Origin: Diorhabda sublineata
Taxonomy: Eukaryota; Arthropoda; Insecta; Coleoptera; Chrysomelidae
Reading direction: 5' to 3'
NCBI RefSeq assembly: GCF_026230105.1
Contig: NC_079476.1
Coordinates: 1,323,209-1,387,208, forward strand
DNA length: 64,000 nucleotides
Position numbers and translations under genes: made by a program. The notes beneath the pieces are model-generated. The model ran no database searches. It was not told the DNA's origin and saw only the letters and a list, made by a program, of their open reading frames with translations. Shown here one piece after another: positions 32,650 through 45,839 of the stretch (its first letter is position 1; each line of letters opens with the position of its first letter).

Positions 32650-35600
32650 AAAACCATTTCTCGTATACAGTCTCATTATTTAATAGCAAGACCTCGACTA
32701 CAACGTCATTTATACTTTTATATGTTTATATATAGTTTGAGGAAATGTAGGAAAAAATGTTAACAATGCAATTGAAAACGTTTCGAAAACAATTAAAAAA
32801 TAAAACTCATCAATATCACAAGTTTCGTACGCCAGCTTTGAGAATGGCAATAGAAAACTGATATTATCCGGTTTCGATAGTGGTACAGATGAAAAATTTA
32901 TGGTTTTCAAATGGTACAAATTAATTGGAAGCCATTCGCTTGATTTTTTCTTTAAAAATCAAATATTTTCGTGTTATTTTCCACCGCATATACACAGAAG
33001 GTACGGACGTATAAACGACTGAGTTGATATGTGAAAAAAGGTACAAATAGAATTATTTTTTTGTCGAGAAAATCGAATTTTTCCTGCTAGAAGCATAGAT
33101 TTTTCCTCATCCTGTTATTTTTGTTTTCTCGAGGTGTACAAATTATTTAAATTTTATTTTCGGATGGTAGAAACCAAATCAAAGCCAATCAAGCTGTTTA
33201 TTTAGAAAATAATTTATTCTTGTACCAGGATTTAATTGAATCCGGGTTATTTTCATCAAAGGTATGAGAAATCATACAGTTTACTAGAATAAGAGTGTAC
33301 TAATGAAACCAAATAAAATTATGGAATATTGGCTTATTCGTTGCTATGATCATTTCATCGCCTTGTATAGGAATGCTGTGGTCATAATATCATGGTCCAA
33401 ATACATAAAATTAAAAAGTCTTAACGTTCAAATTAGGTTTATATATTTGTATAAAATCAACTTCTATCCATGTTATTTTAGATCCCAATATTACTTTAAA
33501 TCTCATACCTCAGTAAACAAGGAGGATATAAGGACTTCAGAATAATTATGTAAATGAGGTTTTATGTCATTCATTGCTGATTATGCGAACATTAGAATAT
33601 CTAAAAAATATTCTACTTAGAGGTTCATTTATGATTATAATTTTCCCTAAATAAATGAACGATTTCGGAACTTTTCATTGTCAGTTTTCTTTTTACCTGT
33701 CTACATGAATTTAATTTGCTTAGTACATCTTTTTCCTAACCAAAATAATTAGTCTACGTTCACCATAATGTCGCAGGAAACGGTTCAATATCAACTATCA
33801 AAAAAATAAGAGATCAATAAAAATTAACTACTAGATAACTACTTTTTTTTTATTAATTAAAGACCGATTTCATGCAAGCAGGTTTGACACCTACTGATTA
33901 AGCATCCGGTTCATGGATTAATTAATTAAATTCGAAAATTTGTGTTTAATGGTTTATCTTTTGAATAACATGCATAAGTTTGATAAATACGCATCAATTC
34001 CTTAAATTATTGAATCCAGTATTTATTGAATTAAATTGAGTATAGTTTGTATAGTCTGTAGTACTTTTCGAAATTTTATATATTTCTACCAGTATTTTCA
34101 AAGAAAATTCTTAACAAAACTTTTGTCCAGTAATGATTTCACAAAGATTTACTAGAACTAGTTTCATAGAAACAGTGAAAGGTTTCAATAATACTCTTCG
34201 GATCTTATAATCAAACCATCAATACCAATTTTTTCTTGGTGCGAAATAACTTGCATGAATTAGAAACTAAGGTTGAAAAGATCAAATGTGGGTCCATCGA
34301 AGTTGGTAAATTTTGATAACAATAACTGTTTTGAAAGAAAACGGTCAGGAGTTTTTGATCTTCCGCACCAGAGACTTGATCTTGGTTCCAGCATGTTTTC
34401 TTGTTCTCAAAATTTCTATTCTCCGGTGAGCGTTTAGACAAAGTTTGTCATACATTGGTTCGATCCACGGGCGGTACTATGACAAAATAATACAAAAGTT
34501 GATCCAACATTACAAGAAGTAACTCAATTCTAGTGATGGCTATGCTGAATCATCGTTGCCAATGAAGATAGTCTTGAAATTTTGAGCGCTTTTTTTAAAA
34601 GGTGAAATTACTTTTCGGATGCTCCCTGTAGCATTAAAATTAAATAAATTATGCGACAAAATTCAAATGATGGTGACTATAATTGATTTTTCTGTTTTTT
34701 CAATATCAATAATGCTAGGTAATGCCTCCGTCGGCTATATGGATGTTGAAGCGGTTCACCAGGTTACAGAGAGACCGCAGAAAACCTGAAACACCTACAA
34801 TCGACGAAATGTGCGTGATGTCTTTTAACTGATGCATACGGGAGATGTCTAGGAAGTCATGGTAGATTTCAGGGAGGTCTTCGTATGTTTGATATAAAAA
34901 ATTTCACCCCCTTTGGTCCTTTGCGATTTCACGAAAATTACAAAATTTCAAGTTTCTAGCTGTAATTTTAGAAAAAAAGAAATAGAAATATTAGAGCGAT
35001 TTCTCAGAACTGTAAATTCCTTTTAAATGAAATATTTTCTACATATTTCATTATTTGCCAATGAAAGATCTCACCATTCCATTTGATTATTCAACATTTC
35101 CTCATAATAATAAGACCCCATTTTTCCAAAATAGCTTAGGTCAGTTACAATAGTTTGAAAATTGTGACAAAATCAGTCACTCAATGTAATAATTCCCAAC
35201 ATTTTATTATCTTTCTCGGAATTCTTAGTGTACACTGAATTTTTCACGAAGTCCATTAAGGTTGAAATTTATATCCTACCAGTTGCTTTTGAAAACAACA
35301 TTGTAACAAACGATTTTTAAAATGAAAAATGGAGCTTTGATGGCCGTTCCATTTACCACAACTCGATCGTATTCTTTGCGTTTTATTGGCCATTTCCATG
35401 ATCTAATACTTAAGTTTAGAATCTCGTATGTGAGGAATATGTTTAGTCTGTAAAAATACTCAAATGGTAGTGTCAATGTTTTGAAGATGTGATAAAAGAA
35501 ATGGAGCAAAGATTCATTGTAAATGTTAGTATGAATTTTTCAAAACTTATTTAGATTGTGTCAAGTGATTCTGCAACATTATATTATACCATAACTATAA

Positions 35601-36760
35601 AACTAATTTTTTTACCAAGCTAGGTTCATTCGAAAGTGATATACCATTTTTATTGCGTAATTTTTCTTTAGACTCAAAAAAAATTATTTTTTGTTTTCAC
35701 TGTAATACTGTAAATTCAATACAGAATGAAGAATAGGGACTATGGACGAGTGCTGGCAGCATCATCTCGAACAATATTTTTCAGGTGATGCTAGACAAAA
35801 CGGATTACTAACAACTGGCAACAAAGACAAATATTAGATCTAGGAAGTTACGAAACGTAGTTGTTTCCCACTGTACAGAGGATTTAAGATCAAGACTGAA
35901 TCTCTAATTACTGCCTTCTAAAATCTAGTCATGAATTATTTCAAAGCAAAAATAATGAAACCTGACAGAGATCTAAAACGCAGTCATACTTTTAATCAAA
36001 CTATCCACTATATTATTGCGAGCTATCTCATATTATTCAATAGGAATATCTGTAAACACTACAAGATAGATGTGAAAGACCAATTTTGGGCATATAGACT
36101 GAAAAATAACTGCAAATAAGCAAAAAGTTATTGTTAAAGGCGGCTATCAACTGCAACATCATAAAGAAGAAAGTGGAAAGTGTGCTTATCAGTTACTTTG
36201 AAGAATTACGAAGGAAGAAAAATGCGTAATAAGTCACATATAGTACGGAAAGTACTAACTATTCGTTTTCGTGTGTTAGTTCCTTAAAGACGCGCGCGCT
36301 GTTTCTCTTTCACAGCTTCAACAGACTCAAATCCTGTTTGTTTTAATGGAGATTCGATTCGTCTCTTGCTATTTTCGTTTCTAGTGCATTCGAGTAATTT
36401 CCAAAAGCATTCAAAGGGTCAATACAAGTAATTTTGCGAGCTCCTTGTTGTTCTAACAAGAGTATTGACTTTTCGACATTTTCAATCGTTTTTAACCCAA
36501 ACGTGAATCATATTCAACATATAGTGAAAACGTTCAAACCCCTTCATTGCCATTTTGATAATTCATGAGCTTCAGTTCTTTCAAATTTCATGTGAAACTT
36601 TACAACAATCAAAATCAATCAGCAAAAAAAAGGCCTCTACACAGATAAAGGCCATGGCTACAATGTTTTGTCTACTAACACGTTTCAATAGCCACAAATC
36701 CCAATAGATGTCAACCGTTTTCAAAGTAAACTACTGTACACCAAGGTGTAAATCTCAATA
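32650..36760. other. Long AT-rich stretch, no gene seen
   Basis: About 4 kb without a recognisable gene, RNA or repeat protein. A minus-strand reading around 36345-36520 (NVEKSILLLEQQGARKITCI) looks somewhat protein-like but matches no family I know. A cgcgcgcgc run lies near 36290. Confidence 0.4.
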
Positions 36761-36769
36761 TACTTATAC

Positions 36770-37135
36770 TATAGAGGCTTAGAAACTTAGTTAAATCTAC
36801 CGTAACGTATCCGAAAGACCTCCAAGAAATCGCTCTTGGTATGTCATTGTCAATGCTGGTATACATTTTCTACTAGCAATACACGGTGCTCCAAATTCAG
36901 AATTCTTCTTATTCTCATACCGTCTTCTCATTGAAGGTTGGCGACTACGTTTTTAAATGCGTTTTAAACAGCTTTCTTTTGCGACCAAAGCGTCTCAGTA
37001 CTTCGTCGTTGGTAATTCAGTCAGTCCAGGGTATCTTCAAGATGCATCTCAAATGCTTCAAGTTTTTTATTCATTTGAGCTTTCAAGGTTCAAGTTTCCA
37101 CTTCGCACAGCAGTACTGACCACACGTAACTTTCC
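36770..37135 (-). pseudogene. RTE-like LINE ORF2 C-terminal fragment
   Basis: The minus strand reads SYVWSVLLCEVET, then LKAQMNKKLEAFEMHL. Frame-shifted traces of PWTD.ITNDEVLRRFGRKRKL follow. These are the YVWSxLLYGxETW, KLEAFEMW and TNEEVLRR blocks of RTE/BovB-like polymerases. Further text up to 36770 is degenerate. The catalytic reverse transcriptase core is not included. Confidence 0.7.
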
Positions 37136-37309
37136 TTGAATCCTTTAAGATAAACTTTCACGTCAGAAATTCAGAATAATCGATACATATTTACAGATAC
37201 TGTAACTTTGATAAACTAACAAGACAAAGTACAGCTGTGAAATTTCCTTTATTAGCACCTACTTCTTCAGCGGCTCAAAAGCGTACTTGAGGAGTATATT
37301 AGCATATAC

Positions 37310-37640
37310 AAACCTAGCTAGGGAGAGAAATTGATCCAGAACAGTGAGGTTGGGAACTTAAAAATAATATACTACAGCGGATAACGCCACAATCTTTTGT
37401 AATTTTAAGAAATGTTGTAGCGGCAAATTTAAATGTAAAAAAATGGATTGAGGTGTTCAAAAGTTTGTGGACATTGCCGTGGCCAAACACGCAAAAAAGC
37501 GGGGTCAATAAATAATGGAAATGATGAAGATGTAAGTTTAGAAATGACTCCACTCGACGTTTTGTCAGCAACTATTACTGATAGAGAAACTGAAGATATC
37601 GACAATGAATTATGTACTAAAGTTTATTTATTTTTTTGTT
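37310..37640 (+). pseudogene. Cys-rich C-terminal end of a repeat-associated insect protein
   Basis: The reading EIDPEQ*GWELKNNILQRIT (TGA in place of Trp) is followed, in another frame, by FCNFKKCCSGKFKCKK. After a further shift comes RCSKVCGHCRGQTRKKAG, continuing in frame into SINNGNDEDVSLEM and TPLDVLSATITDRETEDIDN. Pro-x-x-Trp-Gly-Trp followed by a CxCKKxCxxxCxCKKxGxxCxxxCxxCxG array is a tail I recognise from multicopy, transposon-linked insect proteins of unknown function. The last ~40 codons lie inside unit 1 of the 480-bp satellite, so the satellite monomer includes the 3' end of this gene. Confidence 0.55.
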
Positions 37641-39815
37641 TTATACTAAATTTCAATAAAAAATTATTTATTTTTGATTAAGAAAACTTTTAATTGAATA
37701 TCATAGATTATGCCTACGAAGAAAACCATGTAAAAAACGCCCCTCGCATTCTACCTCATAGGTGGTGAGGAAACGTGTACATCGACATGAAATAGTCGCT
37801 TTCTCAGCGCTCTACTCCTAAGACGGTTGGTTAAAAAAAAGGTTCATTTTTTGTTGATAATTTCACTAGAAACAATTTTTAGAATAACCGCTTTTGGCTT
37901 CTGAGAAATAGATCGCGAGATAATTGAGAAAAAATTATTATCGTGAGCTTTTGAGCTTTATAACAGTCATGCTTAAATGCAAGGTCAATAAATGATGGAA
38001 ATGATGAAGATGTAAGTTTAGAAATGACTCCACTCGACGTTTCGTCAGCAACTATTACTGATAGAGAAACTGAAGATATCGACAATGAATTATGTACTAA
38101 AGTTTATTTATTTTTTTGTTTTATACTAAATTTCAAAAAAAAATTATTTATTTTTGATTAAGAAAACTTTTAATTGAATATCATAGATTATGCCTACGAA
38201 GAAAACCATGTGAAAAAAGCCCCTTGCATTCTACCTCATAGGTGGTGAGGAAACGTGTACATCGACATGAAATAGTCGCTTTCTCAGCGCTCTACTCCTA
38301 AGACGGTTGGTTAAAAAAAAGGTTCATTTTTTGTTGATAATTTCACTAGAAACAATTTTTAGAATAACCGCTTTTGGCTTCTGAGAAATAGATCGCGAGA
38401 TAATTGAGAAAAAATTATTATCGTGAGCTTTTGAGCTTTATAACAGTCATGCTTAAATGCAAGGTCAATAAATGATGGAAATGATGAAGATGTAAGTTTA
38501 GAAATGACTCCACTCGACGTTTCGTCAGCAACTATTACTGATAGAGAAACTGAAGATATCGACAATGAATTATGTACTAAAGTTTATTTATTTTTTTGTT
38601 TTATACTAAATTTCAAAAAAAAATTATTTATTTTTGATTAAGAAAACTTTTAATTGAATATCATAGATTATGCCTACGAAGAAAACCATGTAAAAAACGC
38701 CCCTCGCATTCTACCTCATAGGTGGTGAGGAAACGTGTACATCGACATGAAATAGTCGCTTTCTCAGCGCTCTACTCCTAAGACGGTTGGTTAAAAAAAA
38801 GGTTCATTTTTTGTTGATAATTTCACTAGAAACAATTTTTAGAATAACCGCTTTTGGCTTCTGAGAAATAGATCGCGAGATAATTGAGAAAAAATTATTA
38901 TCGTGAGCTTTTGAGCTTTATAACAGTCATGCTTAAATGCAAGGTCAATAAATGATGGAAATGATGAAGATGTAAGTTTAGAAATGACTCCACTCGACGT
39001 TTCGTCAGCAACTATTACTGATAGAGAAACTGAAGATATCGACAATGAATTATGTACTAAAGTTTATTTATTTTTTTGTTTTATACTAAATTTCAAAAAA
39101 AAATTATTTATTTTTGATTAAGAAAACTTTTAATTGAATATCATAGATTATGCCTACGAAGAAAACCATGTGAAAAAAGCCCCTTGCATTCTACCTCATA
39201 GGTGATGAGGAAACGTGTACATCGACATGATATAGTCGCTTTCTCAGCGCTCTACTCCTAAGACGGTTGGTTAAAAAAAAGGTTCATTTTTTGTTGATAA
39301 TTTCACTAGAAACAATTTTTAGAATAACCGCTTTTGGCTTCTGAGAAATAGATCGCGAGATAATTGAGAAAAAATTATTATCGTGAGCTTTTGAGCTTTA
39401 TAACAGTCATGCTTAAATGCAAGGTCAATAAATGATGGAAATGATGAAGATGTAAGTTTAGAAATGACTCCACTCGACGTTTCGTCAGCAACTATTACCG
39501 ATAGAGAAACTGAAGATATCGACAACGAATTATGTACTAAAGTATATTTACTTTTTTGTTTTATACTAAATTTCAATAAAAAATTATTCATTTTTGAATA
39601 AGAAAACTTTTAATTGAATATCATAGATTATGCCTACGAAGAAAACCATGTAAAAAACGCCCCTAGCATTCTACCTCATAGGTGGTGAGGAAACGTGTAC
39701 ATCGACATGATATAGTCGCTTTCTCAGCACTCTACTCATAAAAAGGTTGATTTTACAAAAAAAAATGCTACATTTTTGTTGATAATTTCATTAGAAACAA
39801 TTTTTAGAATAACCA
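37502..39815. repeat. 480-bp tandem satellite, five units in A-B-A-B-A order
   Basis: Units start at about 37502, 37982, 38462, 38942 and 39422. The spacing is exactly 480 bases and the units are nearly identical; the fifth is partial and diverges after about 39815. Units 1, 3 and 5 carry catgtaaaaaacgcccct, while units 2 and 4 carry catgtgaaaaaagcccct, so the array alternates between two subtypes (a 960-bp higher-order unit). Unit 1 alone has gttttgtcagc where the others have gtttcgtcagc. Each unit contains a remnant coding segment (NDGNDEDVSLEMTPLDV) and a long non-coding part. The repeated 68-codon minus-strand frames are passengers of the repeat. Confidence 0.95.
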
Positions 39816-39819
39816 CTAG

Positions 39820-41155
39820 TAGAATGACTGGACTAATCATGATATTCAGAGCTGATAGGATTGGTTTGCAATTGCAATTACATTATACTACTTCTACTGT
39901 GAAGGTTTCTATTTAATTATGTTTATTATATACCAATTGTTTTGAGGATATGATCTAATTTACTTTTACTATATCATAGAATCTATGATATAACCGGATC
40001 AATTGTATCACGTTGAGATAAATTCTTATTAAAACTAGTAACTGAAATTTTGTTAATTATTGTTATATCACATAATATATACACTTTATAATTATATTTG
40101 TTATAAATCAATTCAAAATACATTTCTTGTACACAACACACCGTCTAAAGACTCGTATTTCAAAGATAATAATGAATTATTTTCTTATAATGAAACGTCA
40201 TTATTTTACTGATTGTTCCTGCTAAATTGTGAAATTATTTTTGTACTGTTTTGTAATAAAAGTTTTAAGTATCAGTATCTAGTTAAAAGTTGCGAACAAG
40301 CTTCAAGTTTCCGTAGATGTTTTTCACTCCAGAGACTTTACAAATAAATTAATTTCAAGCGAGTCCTTAAACTTTTTCTTGATGGAAATATTAATCGTTT
40401 TAATGTCATGAAGCTTATATTTATTAGTTTCACTTTTGCAATATATTCCATAATAATAAGTGATAAATTGATTATATATAATATAATATTTTCAATTCGT
40501 AATAACCTACAAACGATTTCGTGAGAAAACTCAATCGTTTTTTGAACTTAACCTCCATTAGTAACTAATAGATAGTTTTCTATGTTTATCCAAAATTACC
40601 GCGGAGAACTGTTCACCAGCTTCTTTTCTATTTTCAATTTTCTATTCACTTTTTCATCATTTTGATGAATATAGTCTTCCGTATGCTATATTTCATACTA
40701 ATCTTTAGTTTTTCTTGAGTATTTCTTAACATAATCAATCAATCCAACGCTATAACTTGGAATGCTTCGTTGGAAACTGATTTATTACACGATTTGGTAT
40801 GAGCCTCAAAATAAGTGCTTATCATATTAGATATTGATCTTCCATACAAGGCATAAACTCGAGCATTATAAGCTCTCATATGAAAAAGATGAAGTGGTCA
40901 AGGTTAGTAATATTTTCTTCAAACTTTTATATCCTAGACTTTTTAAATGTTTTTCTTCATGGTTTGTCTTGGTGTTAGATCTCTTTTCTACGGAAATCAG
41001 TTTGAAAAAACATAAAATTCGACGTAATTAGGTCTTATAAAAATACGATTTGACATTGACGATTTCTGTAATTATAGTAATGAATAGATGATCTACAGCA
41101 TAATAATTAAAATAATTTTCCTTTTATCTTCTTCTTCATCTACTCTTAGTCCTAT
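39820..41155. other. AT-rich stretch, no gene seen
   Basis: No supported feature was found; the composition is strongly AT-rich. Confidence 0.45.
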
Positions 41156-41162
41156 GTTTACG

Positions 41163-41400
41163 TCAATGGTTGGCTAGCTGCAGCTGGGATGATGAAGACC
41201 AGCTCTCATACCATCTTGTAGGTGGCTGGGATTCTTCCTTTGCAATCTTTGCCAACTTGTCATCTGAGATTCTGTCCACGTAGTCTCTCCATTCCCTTAG
41301 CCGAATATTTCTTCTTTTCAGTAAAGTTGTTACATCCCTCAATCGTACCCTATCAAATGCTTCGGTGAGATCGATAAAGCACATATAGATTTATTGAACT
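41163..41400 (-). pseudogene. LINE ORF2 fragment, RT motif joined to the C-terminus by deletion
   Basis: The minus strand reads MCFIDLTEAFDRVRLRDVTT, the (F/I)DLxKAFDxV palm motif of reverse transcriptase with its catalytic Asp. After LLKRRNI it jumps to REWRDYVDRISDDKLAKIAK and then RWYESWSSSSQ. This is the WRDHVxRMxxxRxAKxA...KRWxxSW end found in the C-terminal region of RTE/Jockey-like ORF2. The middle of the polymerase, including YADD, is missing. The frame is open across the join, so the deletion preserved it. Confidence 0.65.
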
Positions 41401-41404
41401 CTAT

Positions 41405-43595
41405 AGCCCTTTCCGTGATCATAATCATAAATATATGGCAGCCATAAATCAAATTATTCGTCGTTGCATCAAAATTGATAGAATTATGAATTATTTTAAT
41501 CTTTTTTATTGACAGTAGCTTTCTCGTGCCAATGTATGTAAAGTCCTTTCTAAAAATTCTTTTTTTTTATTCGTGTAATTGAATGTATGTTTTATTTATA
41601 CTATACTATAGTTTCAATAATTTTTTATGGAATTTATGACTTTCTAAACTATTTTCTAAATACTGAGATGTTTGGCTTATGTAGACAGCGACACAATCAT
41701 TACAAGGTATTTGATATGAAATATCACTTTGTTTGTTTTTAGTTACTTCAGATTTTAGTTTAGTAACACTTACTTATATTATATTTATTGGGAAAGTCCT
41801 TGGGTACATATAGTAAAGAAAAATGTTTTATTAAATTCTAATGGAATTGCACAAATAAGTCTTATTTATCTGCAGCCACTTCTCAAAGCAAAATAATAGA
41901 GAAAACTATCTGAGCAAAATAAAACTTCTTTCCTTGTTAAAAAATAAAAATAATTATTTAATTTTTGATTGGCAGAAACCTGCTTAAGAGATCCGTTTCT
42001 TTCAAACGGCATATTGGAAAAATCATTTCACGTCAGATGTTTTGAATCAAATTCCAAAATTTCAGCTACAGTGTCAACATGTAAACTGAGACAATTTTTT
42101 CAAACGTATATTAGAAAAATGAAATATTATTAATTTTACTCAAAATTCACGTGATTTAACAATTCTGAAACAGTGAATTAACATATATTTAAATCCCTTA
42201 TGTGATCGTACGTGTGTGAAGTTATTCCAAGCTATTGAGAAAGGATATTTCTATAATCCGTCATTTTCTGGTAGATACTGAATTGTAGAGAAATCGGAAA
42301 CTTTTTGTTGGATATACATTTCACAACAATTTCTTTGAAGGTGAATGTGAAAAATCTTTCTGTTGAGATATTTAAGCTGAAAAGTAAACGATCAATTTTC
42401 GATCGACAAATAAAAGGACAAGATATATCTGTAGGTACAACTAAATCGGCAGCTCTGAACTGATTGAGAAAATAGTGTTTTTCAGATTCATTTGAGACTG
42501 AGAACAATCCAAATTTTAATAAAAGAAATCAATTTTGTTATAGTAAACAATTCCAGTCAACGGTTCCAGAAATCCCACTTAGACATGAAACTAAAAGTTT
42601 TCCACAAATTTCTCACACTCAAAATGCCAAATCTATTGAGAATTAAGTATTAATTTTTAAAAACTTTCCTATTTGTTATTATATATCTCTTTTAAATTTC
42701 TATGTGGGACGAAATTTAATGGATACGTCTTCAAATTGACACCTTGTACGTTTGCAACATTACGTTCACTAATGTACGTTGAAAATTTTCTTTCCTGGAA
42801 TAAAATCTTATGATGAATTCATTCTTGAACTGCATACAAATGCAGCAGAGTGCATATACCTGGATTTTATGAAGAGGCGAATCAGCTTAGTGGTTGAACT
42901 AATGTTTTACATAAAATGGTAATGCAAAGATGAGAAATTCTCAATAAAATATTGATATTTAGAAGGATGTGGATAACTCCTACCATAGCACATGATAAAT
43001 GCCCCAAAAGTATTCAAATTATAGTTTAATTCTTATTGAGATGATTCAGTCTGTATCCCAATATTCTTCAGATCATATTAGCTACGGTTACATCTTTATT
43101 TACATGGGATTTAGAAATAGTTACGACCATGCTTTATTTATTCATGTCACATTCTTATAATTTGAGTCACCTGTTCTATATTCATCCCCAATTATAAATT
43201 CTACCATCCCTTTTCTCGGGATCTAATATATATCTATTGATAATTTTTTTTGTTAAGAAGATATAACTAATCCATACTTAGATCTCTCTATTTTCTGGAT
43301 TAGTCAGCTCAGATTTAACATATCTACAGGTATATCTGTACTCAATGCTTGTTTTACTAGTGCAGTATTCGTATTCTCATGGTATGTGGAGGAATTTTTG
43401 GTGATTATCTTCAACCTTCATCTTCAACCACTGTATTACGCAGTTTCAAAATTGAGTAACGGGAGGGATGCTGTGTGAAGATTATAAAACTATTCAGTGA
43501 CAACATGATTGCCTTGTCATATTCCATATTCCAAAAATTCGTCCATTTTTTTAGACGGGAGCTGGAGAAATGGCAGAACTATTGATCAGATGATT
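41405..43595. other. AT-rich stretch, no gene seen
   Basis: No supported feature. A 91-codon minus-strand frame (42232-42507) has no recognisable motif. Confidence 0.4.
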
Positions 43596-43599
43596 ACGG

Positions 43600-43790
43600 A
43601 GTTAGATAATGATCATCATTCTTACTTTTAACTTGCTCTTGCGGGCTTGAGCCATTGAAGAATCCAACTTTCATCACTAGTAATAATGCCGACGATTCAT
43701 CTTTTTCGAGCAGCCTCATTCCTCATACCTCGACTTTCACGACCAAATTTGAACACTTTATGTCAAAGATAGCAAGTAAAATCCTTACCA
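43600..43790 (-). pseudogene. Probable mariner-like transposase scrap
   Basis: The minus strand contains IITSDESWILQWLKPARAS, resembling the (V/I)ITGDE(T/S)W(I/V)xxYDPETKRQS block that carries the first catalytic Asp of mariner transposases. Text upstream (GRESRGMRNEAARK) is not diagnostic. Only one motif supports the call. Confidence 0.35.
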
Positions 43791-44384
43791 AACACGTTGC
43801 TTAATATTCGATAACTGAAAGAAAATTGATGATCGCACATAGTTCAAACAAATATTTATGGATAGAAACTTTGATTGTCTTAAGGTTACTTAATCGCTCA
43901 AACCCCAGCAATTAGAAAAAAAGATGGATCCTCTTTCCAAAAAACTAGCCACGAACAACCTTCTTGGAGAAGGAAATCACAAGAGAATTATTTAAAGAAC
44001 TGGCAAGAAAAGGCATTGTAGAATTAACAAATTTGATCAATGTAGTCTTCAAACTGAAGCATGTTATAAGAGTTTGAAAAATGGTGAAAAAAATGCTTTT
44101 GATTATAAAACAAGGAAAAAATGTTAACTTATCCTTCTTTGCTGTCTGTAATATCAAATATCTTTGAAACACTATTTCCGGAAGGTCTCGAAAGTATTAT
44201 GTATAGAAGTATAGTCATTGAAGCCCAATAGTTTTATTTCCTTGAAAAACGTTTGACAATAGACCAAGTGCACAAGATGACATTTTGTTTTTATATAGCC
44301 TGGAGATTTGATGAAGAATGGCATGAGTGATTGAGCTATTGTAAGAAATGGAATATTCCAATCTAATAAAATAAATGATTGATA

Positions 44385-44590
44385 CAAGGGTCCGTGCTTG
44401 GCCTAGTTCTATAGCTACTATACATAAACAGATAAAGCAAAAGGCAAAGGGAAGAACAAGATGAAAAATATAGAAAAAATCATTGAATTGAAAGCTCAAA
44501 CCACCTTAAGAGAAGACTGAAGATGTAGAAACCTTCAGACCTGGTGTAAACACTAAATGAAAGTGCATAAACAGAACATTGTGATGAGAG
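44385..44590 (+). pseudogene. Non-LTR reverse transcriptase fragment with the YADD region deleted
   Basis: The plus strand reads QGSVLGLVL*LLYINR, matching QGSVLGPLLFLLYINDL of RT. About 30 codons later it reads RNLQTWCKH*MKVHKQN, matching LQ.WC..(W/N).(L/M)K(L/V)N..KT. The normal distance is about twice as long and contains YADD, so that part is lost. It is a short decayed fragment. Confidence 0.5.
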
Positions 44591-44599
44591 AACGTTCAC

Positions 44600-45835
44600 A
44601 GATAAGAACTGGTTGACACCAATTAGTAATAACATCTCTCTTAGTACATTTTCTTATATTGTGTTCCTTTGTGTCTTCTTCAATATCCATTTCCATTACT
44701 ACCAGCATTTCATTCTCTTTATCATTCTTTATATTTATAACTGTTTTCACATAATTCTTCTCTGATAAATTATTCGAGTAGATAGGTGGGAATTCATAGT
44801 TTCCTATAAAATAACAAATTTTGCGAAATCTTTTCTTTTTGCGAAATCATGGATATATATTTTGAATTGGTTGTTATCATTTGTATTATTTCTACATATT
44901 TAGAAAGTCTGGTATAACAATAATTTCCATGAAAGAATTTCAAAATTGTATACTTATTACAAAAAATATCTAGTAGGGGATTGTCGAAATTGATTTTATA
45001 TCCTTTATGTTTTTTTTGTCGATTCTAAATTCTACAAAGATCTTTTTATCCTCTAGAGTATACTGGACACATATTTGGAACGGTGAGTTGAATCCAGACA
45101 TTGGAAAAATTTCAATTTAATTCTATCAAATACTTTGGTTTATTCATATATTCTAAAATGTTTGATATAATGAAAAGTTTTGTACATTATAGGAGTAAAA
45201 TTTTGAACAGATAAATACCTGAACCTGTCCAAAAATAAAAATCAAATTAGAAGTCTTCACATCAAAGATGACAAACCATTTTTCGAAATTTTTAGATTCA
45301 ATAAATTCCTAGACAGGCTCATAAAAATAATCAGATTCAAATTTAACAACTATAATCAACTTAGCTTGTGGGAGCAAACATTTAAAAGGAAACGAAGGAC
45401 GTGAACGAAATCCAGATCTGTATAAATCACTTTGTAAGCATAGGAATAGCCAAACAAACAATTCACGAGATCTGTCGACGTGTTAAGATGAAGAAGAGAA
45501 ACTGGGAATCATTTTGCTGAAATGATCAGAAAATTTAACATCGATTAGAAATATTCAAGCAACATTCTAAAGGAAGAAAATGTAGTTGAAAAATCAAGAA
45601 AATCGTCACTCAAATATTCTAAGAAGCAAAAATTGGAATAAAAATATAGAAGTCTCAGTGACGATGTTTTATCGCTTGCTAAAGGTTTGAAAATTATGTC
45701 ATATGTAACTTTTGACGAGAGTGAAACTGCGACTAATTCTATAGCCGCCAAAAGAGTTAGATCTAGATTAATGCAGTCCATAAAGAAAGAGCATGCTGAA
45801 GGATGTGTTTTCGCCAGATCTGGCAATTGCTTATT
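44600..45835. other. Unassigned stretch, possible decayed repeat gene
   Basis: A plus-strand reading near 45410-45500 (ICINHFVSIGIAKQTIHEIC) resembles a helix-turn-helix of transposases. A second near 45690-45860 (SETATNSIAAKRVRSRLMQS) looks protein-like. Neither can be assigned with confidence. Confidence 0.3.
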
Positions 45836-45839
45836 AAGC

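Noticed and set aside
34450..34480. Possible tRNA B box (ggttcgatcc)
   Set aside because: The spacing is one base short and no cloverleaf can be drawn.
36343..36520. Minus-strand reading NVEKSILLLEQQGARKITCI as a conserved protein
   Set aside because: It looks protein-like but I cannot tie it to any family, and no flanking domain was found.
37879..39591. Four nearly identical 68-90 codon minus-strand frames as a tandem gene family
   Set aside because: They are the same frame repeated by the 480-bp satellite. The opposite strand holds the recognisable coding remnant, and no start context or domain supports the minus-strand peptide.
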